From positions 1 to 22,170 of the forward strand of contig LRSR01001074.1 in NCBI GenBank assembly GCA_001579985.1: 22,170 nt of DNA, given 5' to 3'. The notes below the pieces were generated by a model. That model did no database searches. It had not been told where the DNA came from and saw only the letters and a program-made list of their open reading frames with translations. The position numbers were made by a program, and so were the translations under genes. Of the stretch, positions 1 through 22,170 are shown one piece after another; the first letter of the stretch is position 1; each line of letters begins with the position of its first letter. Origin of the DNA: Hypsibius dujardini. Lineage: Eukaryota > Tardigrada > Eutardigrada > Parachela > Hypsibiidae.

Positions 1-560
1 TGTGCGTATATGACGTGCCTACGTCGTGTGTGTGTAAGGTTCTCCGCGCGGTTGGGCAAAAAGAACCACACCGCGTACCCCGCAGCAGTCTTTGCAAAAA
101 CGGAGAACTCGCAACGCGCGCAACTGCCAGTCAATTATTCATTGTTAGAAACGCCACTTTGCGATTACGTATCGTCTGCTCACACAGCTTACAACTCTCG
201 CACACAGTCACACACACGCAAGCCGGCAAGCAGCAAAATTGCGACAACACTCAAGGATTTCCAGTTTCGAGGAGCTCGCCCTCTGATACCGTGGAGTGTA
301 GTGTGTGTAGTAGTAGGCGGTTGACTAAGCAGCGGCAGCGGCGTCGGCGTCTACGGGCACATTACTGTACCAGTACTACGACTACGACTACGACTACGGT
401 AAATACAGCAGAGACTCTCTCAATTTTGACTGCAAGGGCGTGGCTACCGCCAACGATTTTTGCGTGTGAAAGAAAGACCCGTGCAGAGAGAGAAAGAGAG
501 AGAGGACCGACCGTCGATTCGTGAAGCTCGATGAGCTATGACTGCCCCGTAGCTGTGCAA

Positions 561-598
561 GAACAGACAGACAGACAGACAAACGGACAGACAGACAC
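561..598. repeat. Short (CAGA)n tract
   Basis: About eight CAGA-type units with one CAAACGGA interruption, in the non-coding left flank. Confidence 0.9.
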
Positions 599-1019
599 AT
601 ATGCATAAACAGGCACCCTCCTCCCCCCTCATCCCTTAAGTCGCACCGGAAATGCGCTCCCTCTGCCGTTTCAGGGGGAAAGTTCCGGTCGTAGCTGCAG
701 TACTTTACATTGAATCAGGTAGTTGTAGGGCGCAGCCAATAACTGTGTTCCGGGAGGGGGGGGGCTGACTTTAAATTGGGACAACGAAACTGGGTGCAAG
801 AAAACACATACAAATTCCCAAGACAAATCATCAGAAATAACACACGGGACCCAAACTTTGTCTGTTCCGCCGAGGGTCTCCCCGTCTCTCTACCCCCCCC
901 CGCCTCAACTCAGTCGTGGCGTCCGTCCGGTGTCCGGAAATCACAATGGAGTGCCACTGTCTGTTTATCTACGCGTCTGGAGCTCTCCTCCGGAAACAGG
1001 CAAAAATTATCTCGAGCTC

Positions 1020-1055
1020 GCTCTCTGTCTGTCTGTCTCTCTCTCTGTCTCTCCA
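1020..1055. repeat. Imperfect (TCTG)n/(TC)n tract
   Basis: CTCTCTGTCTGTCTGTCTC-type pyrimidine repeat in non-coding sequence. Confidence 0.85.
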
Positions 1056-1396
1056 GTTTTTCGCGATCCGGTCGCCGTGACTAAATTTGTTAATGACTTC
1101 AGTCGTTTGCGGCATTGCGGACTGAAAATGAATTACTCGTGTGGGCGTGTACATACTATAATCCGAGTACTGTACTCTTGCTGACTGTGTTGTGATGGCT
1201 GGAGGGTTAAAAAAACATCTGTCTTGACTTGGCTTGGGTTGCAGGGACCCCACGAACCACAGTGTCTGTCTGGTCCGTCTAAATGTCTATTTGTCTGCCT
1301 GTGGGTCGCTTTCTGTCGGTGACGTGACGGTGACGCGTTGACGGCAATGGCGGTTGCACCGCTAATGAGAGCAGAATTCCAAAGATAGACCTGACC

Positions 1397-1401
1397 CTCT
1401 C

Positions 1402-1435
<34 letters not shown>

Positions 1436-1436
1436 A
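1397..1436. repeat. (TCTG)n tract flanked by (TC)n
   Basis: Six uninterrupted TCTG/CTGT units bordered by CTCTCT on both sides. Confidence 0.9.
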
Positions 1437-1544
1437 TTCTATCTCAAGCATTGAGCAGGATATATATTAAAACGTGATGAGTCAGTCAACACGCAAAAAT
1501 TATTACGAAATGAATTTTCCATGCAATGACAGACATACATTTTT

Positions 1545-1567
1545 GACGTCGTCGTCGTCGTCGTCGC
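1545..1567. repeat. (GTC)n trinucleotide tract
   Basis: Seven GTC units following TGAC; non-coding. Confidence 0.9.
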
Positions 1568-2057
1568 CGGAGATATCGGATATATTAATAATACTGTAAA
1601 AATGTTAGTTTTTCCGGTGCGTCGTTGTGACCCGGAAACCCTCGCGCACGGATTGATTGACGGGGATTTGATGTGTCGTCTTTTTAACCGAAAGAGTCGA
1701 GAGATATGTCGCGGGGTTCATTCGGCTATTCAACGGACAATGCAATTACATTACATTGGCATTTGACGGCCGGCAAGGTTATGTCGACGAACACAAGGGG
1801 GTAAACAAGAAGTCGTTAAGTTTACAATTATTATTACTTATTCACTTGTACAAGTATTGAGCCACGCGTGACTGCCTCCCGATTTTAATGCTTCTGAAAT
1901 GGCAATTAAAATCGGTAGCCCGGCCCCGTCACCGTCGTCGGTGACGACGTGCGAGTCACCGTCTTGGTCGCACCACCCAGGGACGACGGTCGTCCGAGTT
2001 CGAGGAGAGTTTGAACAAGACGAGTCAAAGTGATTACGATTAGCACGGGGGCTCTAC

Positions 2058-2083
2058 GAGGAGGAGGAGGAGGAGGAGGAGGG
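2058..2083. repeat. (GGA)n trinucleotide tract
   Basis: About eight GAG/GGA units; read on the minus strand it gives a short proline run in a frame I do not consider coding. Confidence 0.9.
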
Positions 2084-2891
2084 CAAGGGTAGTAGGCACT
2101 TGATGAGGCCTTGTTGACTTTAGCTTCCGCGTTCAAATTTGCCCACACCACGTATAGACATTGTGTATATATTCGTACAAGCCTATTGTTAACGCACAGT
2201 CGTTATCCCATATTCCAGAGTCACAGACCAGGTCGACCAGGTGCGATTGTGTTGTGCGCGCGCTCAATCAACATAATCCCTTGAATGTATAGGGAAACCG
2301 TTTGCGATTACGCCTTCTTATGATCAATAGCAAACAGGCTCGACAATCCCGCTCGAGACCCTGGAGGCTGGAGGAGACGAGGGGGTTGTTGGGTAAATCC
2401 TGGATCTCTCGTCCGACGGATATTGGATAATCGCTTTGCGTCAATTACGTAATGTTTACTCACTACTCAGCCCTTGTGACTGTCTGTTACGGATCCCTTG
2501 TCACGGGACCATTTTCTAACGATTTTCCGCATTTTTTTCTGTAGGCAAAAGTTAGGTGTTAATATTGAGAATAACTAAATAATTTAAGGCCTGTTTAGTT
2601 ACATCTGTTCTTGTAACGGAATCTGATTTGCATTGAATATACAAGGTTGCATATGCAAGTAGACCGTTGCCTGATGTGAGGGTTGCCCGATCCGATTTCG
2701 CGGGTTTCGCGAAATGTCGCGGGTTTTCTGGCTCACAAATGACCGGCATGGCTGTATTGCTACGAGTGTGCGACCCCGATCCCGCATGTCGGTCCGCCTC
2801 CAGAAATGACTATGTCTGTCAACAAGTCAAGCCGTCATATGGGGCAGTCATAATTGCCGGCAGAACTCGATGCCCGCACTTGGGGTTCCTC

Positions 2892-3063
2892 CGTGTAAAG
2901 GCCGAACCCTTTCGCGTAAAGACTGAACCCTTTCGCGTAAAGACTGAACCCTTTCGCGTAAAGGCAGAACCCTTTCACGTAAGGGCAGAACCCTTTCGCG
3001 TAAAAACCGAACCCTTTCGCGTAAAGGCAGAACCCTTTCGCGTAAGGACTGAACCCTTTCGCG
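2892..3063. repeat. 21-bp minisatellite, about 8 copies
   Basis: GAACCCTTTC recurs eight times at an exact 21-bp period from 2904 to 3051. The rest of each unit (GCGTAAAGACT) varies at a few positions. Because 21 is a multiple of three, frames stay open on both strands through it (for example 2667-3242 plus). I see no evidence that either frame is a gene. Confidence 0.95.
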
Positions 3064-4566
3064 ATGGCGATTTTGCTAGACAAGTATGCGCGCGTGCCGG
3101 AGTGTGCAGTAGCAAGTACTGGATTGCTTACCACGTAACAAAATCGATACTCTGTAGTGTCCGCATAGCCGTGGGAGAAAACATGAGACAATGCCTGTTC
3201 GAAGGGATTTTGTATAGGGGAAAACGTGTCCCACTGATATAACAAAAACAGCCCATTTTGCCGGCAAGTCATGAGTATACGTCACGCATTGTTTCGCAGC
3301 GTTTTCAACTTCCATTAGCTTTTTGGCCTTTTCAATGTAACTTTAAGTGCATTTCGTTATCCTTCTATTTGTGTGTCGCTTTTGTCTCCTAGCATTAGCC
3401 GCGGTTGTTTTGTACGACGGCTCAGCATGTGTGCTCCCGTCACACTGACCGACAAATCGACCGTCCGTCCGTCTCAAGTAACGTGTGGACGCGCAATCCG
3501 GCGTCAAAATTGCTCGATAATCCGATATTGCACTTTTCACACTTCATCACCGCGGCAACAACAGCCAATGAACTCTTCCGACCCTGATTTCATTTCTACT
3601 CTAGACCTCAAATGTACGAGTCTACGTGTTCATATTGCAAACACTCACATATAACTGCATATTAACTAACCATTAACACATTATCATATAACGAATATCT
3701 TACTAACATAAATGCTAACGCATATTATAAAAAATGCAATAAATTGAATAATTAAAATTAATCCAAAGGACGGATAGCAAAATCACATCTAAAATCCATT
3801 CAAGGCACAGAGAGAACAAAATACAACAGAACAGACAATCCATTTGAGAATTTTTTCTGAACTGAAATTGTATTTAAAATTAATTTACGTGCAAACAGAA
3901 AAAAAGGCAGACCGACAATCCATCTTATAAGTAGTTCGTTAGTCCATCTTATAATCTAAAGGACAGGCAGATACGTACTGACGCAGGCACAGACAAGCAG
4001 ACAAGCAGAAATCCAGACATCCAGACATGGCGAAGTGCGACCTGTAATTTTTCCGCCTTTTCTAATGTTTGCAGCGTTCTGATGTCTAATGTAATAACGC
4101 CTGTCTGAACGCAGAGGGAGGAACATGAGTTTTCCGTAAATTTAACAAAGGTGCTGTCACACACAAAATGAGAACAAACAACTGCAGAAAATATGTCCCT
4201 CAAAGTGGTCCATTCATCCACCTGCCAAAACTGCAATAAAGTGTGTCAGTTGCTGCCAAAAAAATTGCCGCAATTGCAGTCACAAATTAAAAGCAGATAC
4301 TCAACAGAGTGTTTGACCATTCACCGCCACCACAACTGGACCAGAAGCAGACCGCGCGCACACGCGCTGTTGCAGTATAATGAGACTACAAATCTGTCTC
4401 GACTTGACGCCTGTCAAAATGGCCGCAAACTACACTCTAAGGTCGTAAAACAACTTTTTAATTCCATCATGCTCAGCGCGAACAAAACAAACGTCATGGA
4501 CAATAGCCGCTCTCGTCTCCCGTCAAGCTACAATAATTTTCTAGAGCACTGATGGGCATTCCGCTA

Positions 4567-4620
4567 CAGAGAGAGAGAGACAGAGAGACAGAGAGACAGA
4601 CAGAGAGACAGAGAGAGACT
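4567..4620. repeat. Mixed (GAGA)/(GACA) tract
   Basis: Purine-rich repeat mixing GAGA and GACA units in intergenic sequence. Confidence 0.85.
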
Positions 4621-6203
4621 TTTATAAACACACAAAAAGTGACCGTCCTTCCGCATAAGCGGCCTTGCTTCAGTTCAGACAGACGCCGAGTTGCACGGGG
4701 TTTTTTGCGCTGTGCGATTCATGCGAACCACGAGAATACAGTAGGAGTAGAATAGTTTGTTAGTTTTGCCCTTTTTTAGTTTTTTAAACAAAACAAAAAA
4801 TCGCAAGTTATTGCTACTAAAAATAAAGTGTGAAAACGGAAAATTTGTATAAATATAATTCTGTTCTAGTCGCCAAAATGTGCTATTGGTTCCCCCAATT
4901 GACTGAGCAAGAAAATAGTTAACTAATTTTAGTTTTGCCATCTCTAGCGCCGCCTGCAGTGCGCAGCTAGAAGATTTCGCAGCTAATCAACATTCCGACC
5001 AGCACTTTCCGCTGTGCGTTTAAAACCTGGTCTGGTCATCGACCACTCGAGATTTGTGCTCTCATTGTTGCACACAACACAGGAAGCGAGGTGTATTCGT
5101 TGCACTGGTCAAATCGAACACAGGAAGTAGTTCCAGTGAAAGGGCGCACGCTGAGTGGCCAACCGCCGCAGGAGAAAACGACACAAGCAGGAGGCAATTC
5201 TTATTGCAGGAAGTAACCTACTCTTTTGGCGCTGGCCAAAATTATAGGCAAATACCATCTGTGGGTCAATTAGGCGACCGGAAGAAAGGGGGCGACTGAC
5301 CGCGCGCGTCGCGTGTGGAACGTAAAATGAACCCTTCATCTCGCTCACGTGTGCGTGAAAGACATGAGTGGGAGTGGAACAAATAGCCGCCAATCCAGGA
5401 TTAGGGACTTTCCGAAGTTCTGAGTATCGCTCCTGTAAACCGGTCAAAATATTCAGTGCTGTGCCACCCAGCAAAAGGGGGGCAGCTACATGAAGGTAGG
5501 GTTTTTGGGGAACGCCAACGCAAAAAGCGCTCGTTTTTGCGCTTGTGTTCGCATTTTTAGAACGCGTTAAGAACGCACGGAACAGAACGCGAAAGCAAAT
5601 GCGAAAAACCGGACGTCCTTACTTAAATAAGTCATATGGAAACAGCGTTTTTGAACTGTGTTCTCATTAAAAAAACGCAAACGCTCGGCAAACGCGAACC
5701 ATCTCAGCTCCGAACCATTCAAATGAAACAGTGATACATTACGTTACACGGCAGTTGCTGATACCTTAAATGAAGGTAAGGTAATGCAGGGAGTGCCTTT
5801 TTCGATGATATACAGAGTCAGCAAACTAAGATGATATCGGGGAACCATTCGAAATGACGAAAGTATGAGACCGAATCGAACGGCATCCGAAGAACCGGGG
5901 CGGAATTTTTGCATGACAAATGAGCTTGAGTCTCAACGGAAAGACAGATGAGAATACTTCGGCTAGTTATGGAGCGTACTGTAAAACGGAAAAAACTGGA
6001 GAACTGGAAGTGAAAAAAATTATGGACCGGAAGGGATTGCCATAGAAGTGTGGAAGAAGTTACTAGGTCGGCAAAATGGAGCAGGATGGCCCCTTGAAGG
6101 GTTGGAGAAGTTGAAGTTAACGATTACGCAGGAACACTGAGACGAAGAAGTAACCAAGGGAGAGACGGAAAACAGGACGCAACGGTGGATGACCAGAACG
6201 TTG

Positions 6204-6330
6204 GGTGGATGAACGGATGGACGGACGGACGGATGGATGGATGGACGCGCGGACGGATGGACGGGCGGACGAATTGATGGACGGACGGACAGACGGATGG
6301 ATGGATGGATGGACGGATGGATGGATGGAA
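6204..6330. repeat. (GGAT)n/(GGAC)n tetranucleotide array
   Basis: About 30 units of GGAT and GGAC intermixed with a few interruptions. It differs from the CAGA family found in the introns. Confidence 0.9.
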
Positions 6331-6692
6331 TTTCCGCGTAGTCCGGTTTGTAAGCGAAAGTACCGTCAGAGATGTTAATAAAAGAAACGAGTGGTCTAAT
6401 TGGGTTTGAATGGTGGAGCTCCTTGAGGATCACTGAAGGTCGAGTATAACTGACGATGTGTTGGGATTTTAGGGAACCAAGACTTTACCAACCGAAGCAG
6501 CTTCCTTTAACGTTGTTGTCTTTACACTTAAAACGGAATTTCTCCAAAACAATGAAACAGGTCATTAACATCGGAAAGCGCGTTAGTCGTAATTGTAAGA
6601 TTCTCTGTGATAGCACGGGAGCGGTTGATCATATTCCGCAACCTGGTTACTCTCGGGGGAAGATGACTGCAATTCACGGAAGAACGCCGTCC

Positions 6693-7639
6693 TCATGCCG
6701 CCGGCTTCTTCGCAATCTCCTTAGCTTTCTTTGCACTCTCGAGGAACCGCTGGAATGATGTTTCCTCCATGCCGCTTTCTTCCGCTGCAAATAGACAAAA
6801 AAAGTCTAGTCTGTGCTTCACGCGTGCAGCCAGACAATCTCCTGCCAGACAGATTGCAAAGCTCACCATCAAAATTCCGCTGCTCATGCTTTGCATTCGA
6901 GTCGCCTTGTGGACCAATCGACACAGACGTGTCCATTGCTCTCGACTTGTCATCTGCGGAAATAAGTCCATAAAAATGTAACAAAACCAAATGGTGAAAC
7001 CCACTGTCTCTGAATCCTGCGTACCCCTAGAACTGCTTGGGCCGGTTGAAATCTCCAAGACTTCCCGCTTGAGCTTCTCGAAGCGATCCTCTGATTTCAG
7101 TTTTCGACTCTCTCGCTAGAGAAGAAATAATGGGAGTTTATTTCTGGTCGTTTAAGCCGTAACAAATTAGTAGCCCAGAACGCTACAGCTGTGCAACTTC
7201 GTGTTGCGAGCTACAGGGGAAGTTTGTTCGGTCTACCTCACCTGGTCTGCCTTCATCTTCTCCATTTCTGGTTTGTACTCCCTGTAACGAAAAAGAGACC
7301 CTTAATCCCACTGAACTCATTGTTTTCCAAATCAGTGAATTTTGTTTTGACAATATTACGGACGTATTGAATTCCAACGTGGCAGCCTCCACGGCCTCCA
7401 CGAACTTCGGGAATCCTTGACAAGTCAACGCTGACACCGGAACAGTCTGGTGGAATACAAAACAAATAGAGATAAAAATCTCCCACGAGATAATAGGACG
7501 AAATCAGAAAACGAAACAGACACAGACCAACAATGTAAGACAGAGAGACAACGAGACAGACAGACAAACCGACAGACTGACCGACAGGCAGACAGACCGA
7601 CAGGCAGAACAGGCAGGCAGGCAGGCAGACAGACTGACC

Positions 7640-7720
<81 letters not shown>

Positions 7721-8436
7721 AGAGACAGACAGCTAGAGAAGTGTGACAAAATTACCCGAATAGCACCATAAAACTCGTCCAATATCAAACCGAGGGAGCG
7801 CGAGAGATTCGCCGCGTATGACTCTTCCTTTTCCACGGCGACATCAAAGGCCTCAAAGTCGGAGATCCACTTCATGACGAGGGTTGGATCCACCATGTCG
7901 ATCTTATTCAGCGCAATGATAAACGGCAGTTTGCTCTTGTACAGGATACTGCAGGCGTATAGCATGTTGGACATGAAGGTGATTGGGCTGGTGCTGGTCG
8001 AGACGTCCATCACGTAAACGATAACCGTTGGAAAAGAGTCCGCCTACACAGAAAAAGGGTGAAATAGCCGAAAAAAAATGACCTGATTAGATGCCGCAGA
8101 ACGAAGCGAGAGAACCTCATTTACCAATGCCTCTGTGATGATACTGCCCGACGCGGACCACGTGAAGACTTCAATCTGTCCGGGCGTGTCGAAGATCATG
8201 TGCTTCACCTCAAACTTTCGCTTCTCCAGCAGATCCAGCACACCGGAGAATTTGGTCGTGAACAGGTTCAAGGATGTCATAATGCCGCCGTTAGGCCCTA
8301 GTCCGAACCTAAACAACCGAACAACAGGATATTCCAGATTAAATCGCACGGGCCTGTTTGTACGACGAGAACAAACAACCGCATACAGATAACAAGACAA
8401 ACAAACAAACAGACAGACAGACAAACAGACAGACAA

Positions 8437-8501
<65 letters not shown>

Positions 8502-9421
8502 TGAACTGGCAGACACCCTAACAAACAACCAATAAACTAAGCATCAATCCAGCAATCAACCACACCAACATAGGTGGGCAAAAATCGGAAACATAAACCC
8601 TCCCGCGTTCGTATAGGCGCATACCTCATACTCGGAATGCATCAAACTGGATGAAATTCAATCTCTGGCAGAACGGTTGGGCCCCCAAATTTGCCTCCAT
8701 TTTCGTGAAGTTTCAAAAAACCACCACAGAAAAAGGAAACCCACAAATGCGCCACTTCTCACTAATAGATGAATCAATCAAGTGAACCTAATCATGGAAG
8801 TCGTGCATATCAAACCGGAAAAGCCACTCAATCAATCGATCGACTACAGCAACCACGAATTACTGAAGTAGTATGAGGCGGGACTTGCTTTCCACGAACA
8901 AAGGCTATACCCAATACGAAAAGTTTAGCCCAACTTACTTCTTCATGACCGCTTTGTACTTCACGGTATCGCGAATATCTGCAAGAACAAGAGACTCATC
9001 AGCAATAATTAATAACGCGCTGTCAAGAAGCGTGAGGAAAAAAATCTCTTTTCTCTCACCGATATTCACCGGATATGGCACTTGCCGCACAGCGGGATCC
9101 AAATTCACGATATAGGGAGCCGCCCCGTTGGCAGTGAGATATTTGGACAAATTCTGCCATGATAGACACAAAATTATTGCGAAAATTGGGCAAAAAACGT
9201 CATTCCCGGGGGAGAAAAAATTTCAATTTCACCTCAACGAATGTCGTTTTTCCCGACCCCGCCATCCCCAAGACAATCAGGCATGTGGACGTCGGGGCAT
9301 TCTTTCGCGATGAATCATCCGATGGAACCAGCGGAATGTCCGGCCGGTCGGCTACGTGACACTTCTCGTCGATTGTTCCCGCGAGTTCGTCGATCATGTC
9401 CATTTTTTCCACGTTTTCCAT
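6693..9421 (-). CDS. GPN1: GPN-loop GTPase 1, complete, 9 exons, 366 aa
   Basis: GPN-loop GTPase 1 (also called XAB1) works with its GPN paralogues in assembly and nuclear import of RNA polymerase II. Exons: 9421-9233, 9153-9060, 8978-8939, 8308-8125, 8043-7756, 7446-7364, 7281-7242, 7115-7025, 6784-6693. They sum to 1101 nt with matching phases at all junctions. Visible motifs: P-loop GMAGSGKTT (about residues 52-60), the family-defining GPN loop in GLGPNGG (GPN at 112-114), DTPGQ (148-152), NKID (215-218) and VSAL for the G5 position. The run [19 protein letters not shown] matches animal GPN1 nearly exactly. The C-terminal tail keeps the EETSFQRF block (human EEPAFQNF), so the stop at 6695-6693 is the true end. 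Length is close to human (374). The N-terminal extension before the P-loop is about 20 residues longer than in human and is acidic. The exon 6 donor (GTCCGT) is weak but is required by frame. I saw no canonical AATAAA downstream. Confidence 0.96.
7536..7736. repeat. (CAGA)n plus long (CAGG)n tract in GPN1 intron 5
   Basis: A variable CAGA/CGAC leader is followed by about 20 near-perfect CAGG units (about 7642-7721), all inside the 309-bp intron between the fifth and sixth exons. In the transcript sense it reads as CUGU/CUGC. Confidence 0.95.
8394..8501. repeat. (CAGA)n tract in GPN1 intron 3
   Basis: About 25 CAGA or CAAA units within a 630-bp intron, the longest intron in the window. Confidence 0.95.
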
Positions 9422-10186
9422 TTTTTTTAGCTACAGAGAGCGGAGATCGCTGAGGTAGGACCGGCACAGTTTCCACAGCACAAATTTCGTCCCTTGAAAA
9501 TATTTCGCAGTTTCAAGATCAAAACATTTCAATCACAAAAAAATAATGTGATTATAAAAGGAAGACGCCAATTCGCCGGATGAAAAACCACAACAAATAA
9601 AAGCACAATGTGTGCGCATTGCACAATGTGTGCGCATTGCACCTCGAGTTCGCATGCATCGAGCGCTGTGCACAACATGCAGCTGCATTTTCTCACAGTT
9701 AGCGAGGTCGCGCTAGGTAGGATCGCTCACACCCAAAACATTTTCGAACCTATCACAAATTCGAATGCTCGACTTACTGAAAATATGAAAATAAACGAAA
9801 ATGCGGTTAGCATTTCAAAAAAATAATAATGATCCTCCCTCCTTCGGCGTGCAATGCGCAGTGTGCATTAGCCAAGTGTGCATTAATTAGAGTACCGGAA
9901 ATTTAGTTTCGTGGATCAAATTTGCAATTAAGACCGGAAATACATTCGAGTGGAAAGTGCGAATAAAATAAATCTACAAAAAATCCTAGGCTTTTAAACT
10001 AGAATGGCACAACCCGCAAAAATGACGCCGTACGTAACAAAAAAATTGTAGAATCACATCAGTACTGAAAGGCCCCGGAAACGGAAGCAACAGCGGTGAA
10101 ATCTCATGCAAAGTCCAATTAACACCGGATGTGAAACTGCGAAAAAACTCTCTAAAGATCCAGCAGATGGAATGGTGAAATCGGCT
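9422..10186. promoter_or_regulatory. ITPR-GPN1 intergenic spacer, probable GPN1 promoter region
   Basis: A 765-bp gap between the ITPR stop and the GPN1 start, both on the minus strand. It must hold the ITPR 3' UTR and the GPN1 upstream region. No minus-strand AATAAA was found. It contains a direct duplication at 9603-9642, an inverted copy of its core at 9849-9860, and a splice-acceptor-like site next to the GPN1 start codon. Promoter function is inferred from position. Confidence 0.5.
9603..9642. repeat. 18-bp direct duplication with TGCGCATTGCAC core
   Basis: The unit GCACAATGTGTGCGCATT occurs at 9603-9620 and 9621-9638 without a mismatch, followed by the start of a third copy (GCAC). This creates the 12-mer TGCGCATTGCAC at 9613-9624 and 9631-9642. 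Its exact reverse complement is at 9849-9860. Confidence 0.9.
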
Positions 10187-22047
<11,861 letters not shown>

Positions 22048-22101
22048 CTACAACCGCCAGGGAAAATCGCCGTTAACTGGGATTAGGTTTTTGTTTGGAG
22101 C

Positions 22102-22102
22102 C

Positions 22103-22138
<36 letters not shown>

Positions 22139-22170
22139 GGTCGGTCGGTCGGTCGGTCGGTCGGTCTGTC
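22102..22170. repeat. (TCTG)n passing into (TCGG)n, cut by window edge
   Basis: About nine TCTG units change to about seven TCGG units before the window ends. The tract lies in the intron 5' of the first visible ITPR exon. Confidence 0.95.

Larger units (their letters stand above)
1..2500. other. Non-coding stretch, no gene recognised
   Basis: CpG-containing sequence with short tetranucleotide and trinucleotide repeats. Open frames here (for example 15-524 plus and 1906-2151 minus) are low-complexity or end in repeats, and show no protein family I recognise. It could be a promoter or 5' UTR region of a gene outside the window, but the sequence does not decide this. Confidence 0.5.
3064..6690. 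other. Intergenic stretch, no gene recognised
   Basis: No conserved exon could be found on either strand. The segment 3650-3870 and the segment 4750-4870 are AT-rich. Bases 5511-5700 are dense in the pentamer AACGC. A GGAT/GGAC repeat lies at 6204-6330. The 3' UTR of GPN1 must start at 6692, but no canonical polyadenylation signal on the minus strand was seen. Confidence 0.5.

Noticed and set aside
15-524. 169-codon plus-strand frame as a gene
   Set aside because: Low-complexity (threonine, arginine and glutamate runs from simple repeats), no family resemblance, and no supporting splice pattern.
2667-3242. 191-codon plus-strand frame as a gene
   Set aside because: No recognisable family; open mainly because the minisatellite period is a multiple of three. 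Kept as a repeat and a low-priority finding.
6020-6433. Minus frame with SIHPSIHPSIR repeats as a structural protein
   Set aside because: It is the GGAT/GGAC array in translation, with no conserved flanks.
7450-7746. 98-codon plus frame rich in QTDRQ and AGRQ
   Set aside because: It is the CAGA/CAGG repeat of GPN1 intron 5 read on the antisense strand.
9155-9171. ATG upstream in frame with GPN1 exon 2 (MCLSWQ) as an alternative start
   Set aside because: It lies in intron 1; starting there would remove the P-loop encoded by exon 1.

Overview
The window is nuclear DNA of an animal. Two protein-coding genes lie on the minus strand, one behind the other, and both are cut into many short exons with GT-AG borders. 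Conserved proteins could be followed codon by codon through 45 exons, with intron phases agreeing at every junction. The intracellular calcium-release channel found here is typical of animals and their close unicellular relatives. Most introns are only 39-95 bp, which points to an invertebrate with compact introns. I cannot name the phylum.

Layout. Bases 1-6690: no exon recognised; simple repeats, a 21-bp minisatellite and scattered low-complexity open frames. Bases 6693-9421 (minus): complete GPN1, a GPN-loop GTPase, 9 exons, 366 residues. Bases 9422-10186: intergenic spacer that probably holds the GPN1 promoter and the 3' UTR of the upstream gene. Bases 10187-22047 (minus): the last 36 exons (2146 residues and the stop) of an inositol 1,4,5-trisphosphate receptor (ITPR). 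It starts near the end of the IP3-binding core and runs through the armadillo/RIH solenoid, RIH-associated domain, six-helix channel, zinc-finger linker and C-terminal coiled coil. The 5' part of this gene lies beyond 22170.

The most striking genome feature is a (CAGA)n/(TCTG)n tetranucleotide family. It sits in 12 of the 13 complete introns longer than 200 bp, and in none of the shorter ones. Repeat growth therefore seems to explain nearly all of the intron length variation. Long reading frames rich in SVCLSVCL or QTDRQTDR are translations of these repeats, not genes.

The two genes have no obvious shared pathway: ITPR releases calcium from the endoplasmic reticulum, and GPN1 helps assemble and import RNA polymerase II. 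A splice-acceptor-like site lies 9 nt before the GPN1 start codon. This raises the possibility of a 5' UTR intron or spliced-leader trans-splicing. I found no wholly new gene system here; the points worth checking are splicing oddities, regulatory motifs and repeat behaviour.
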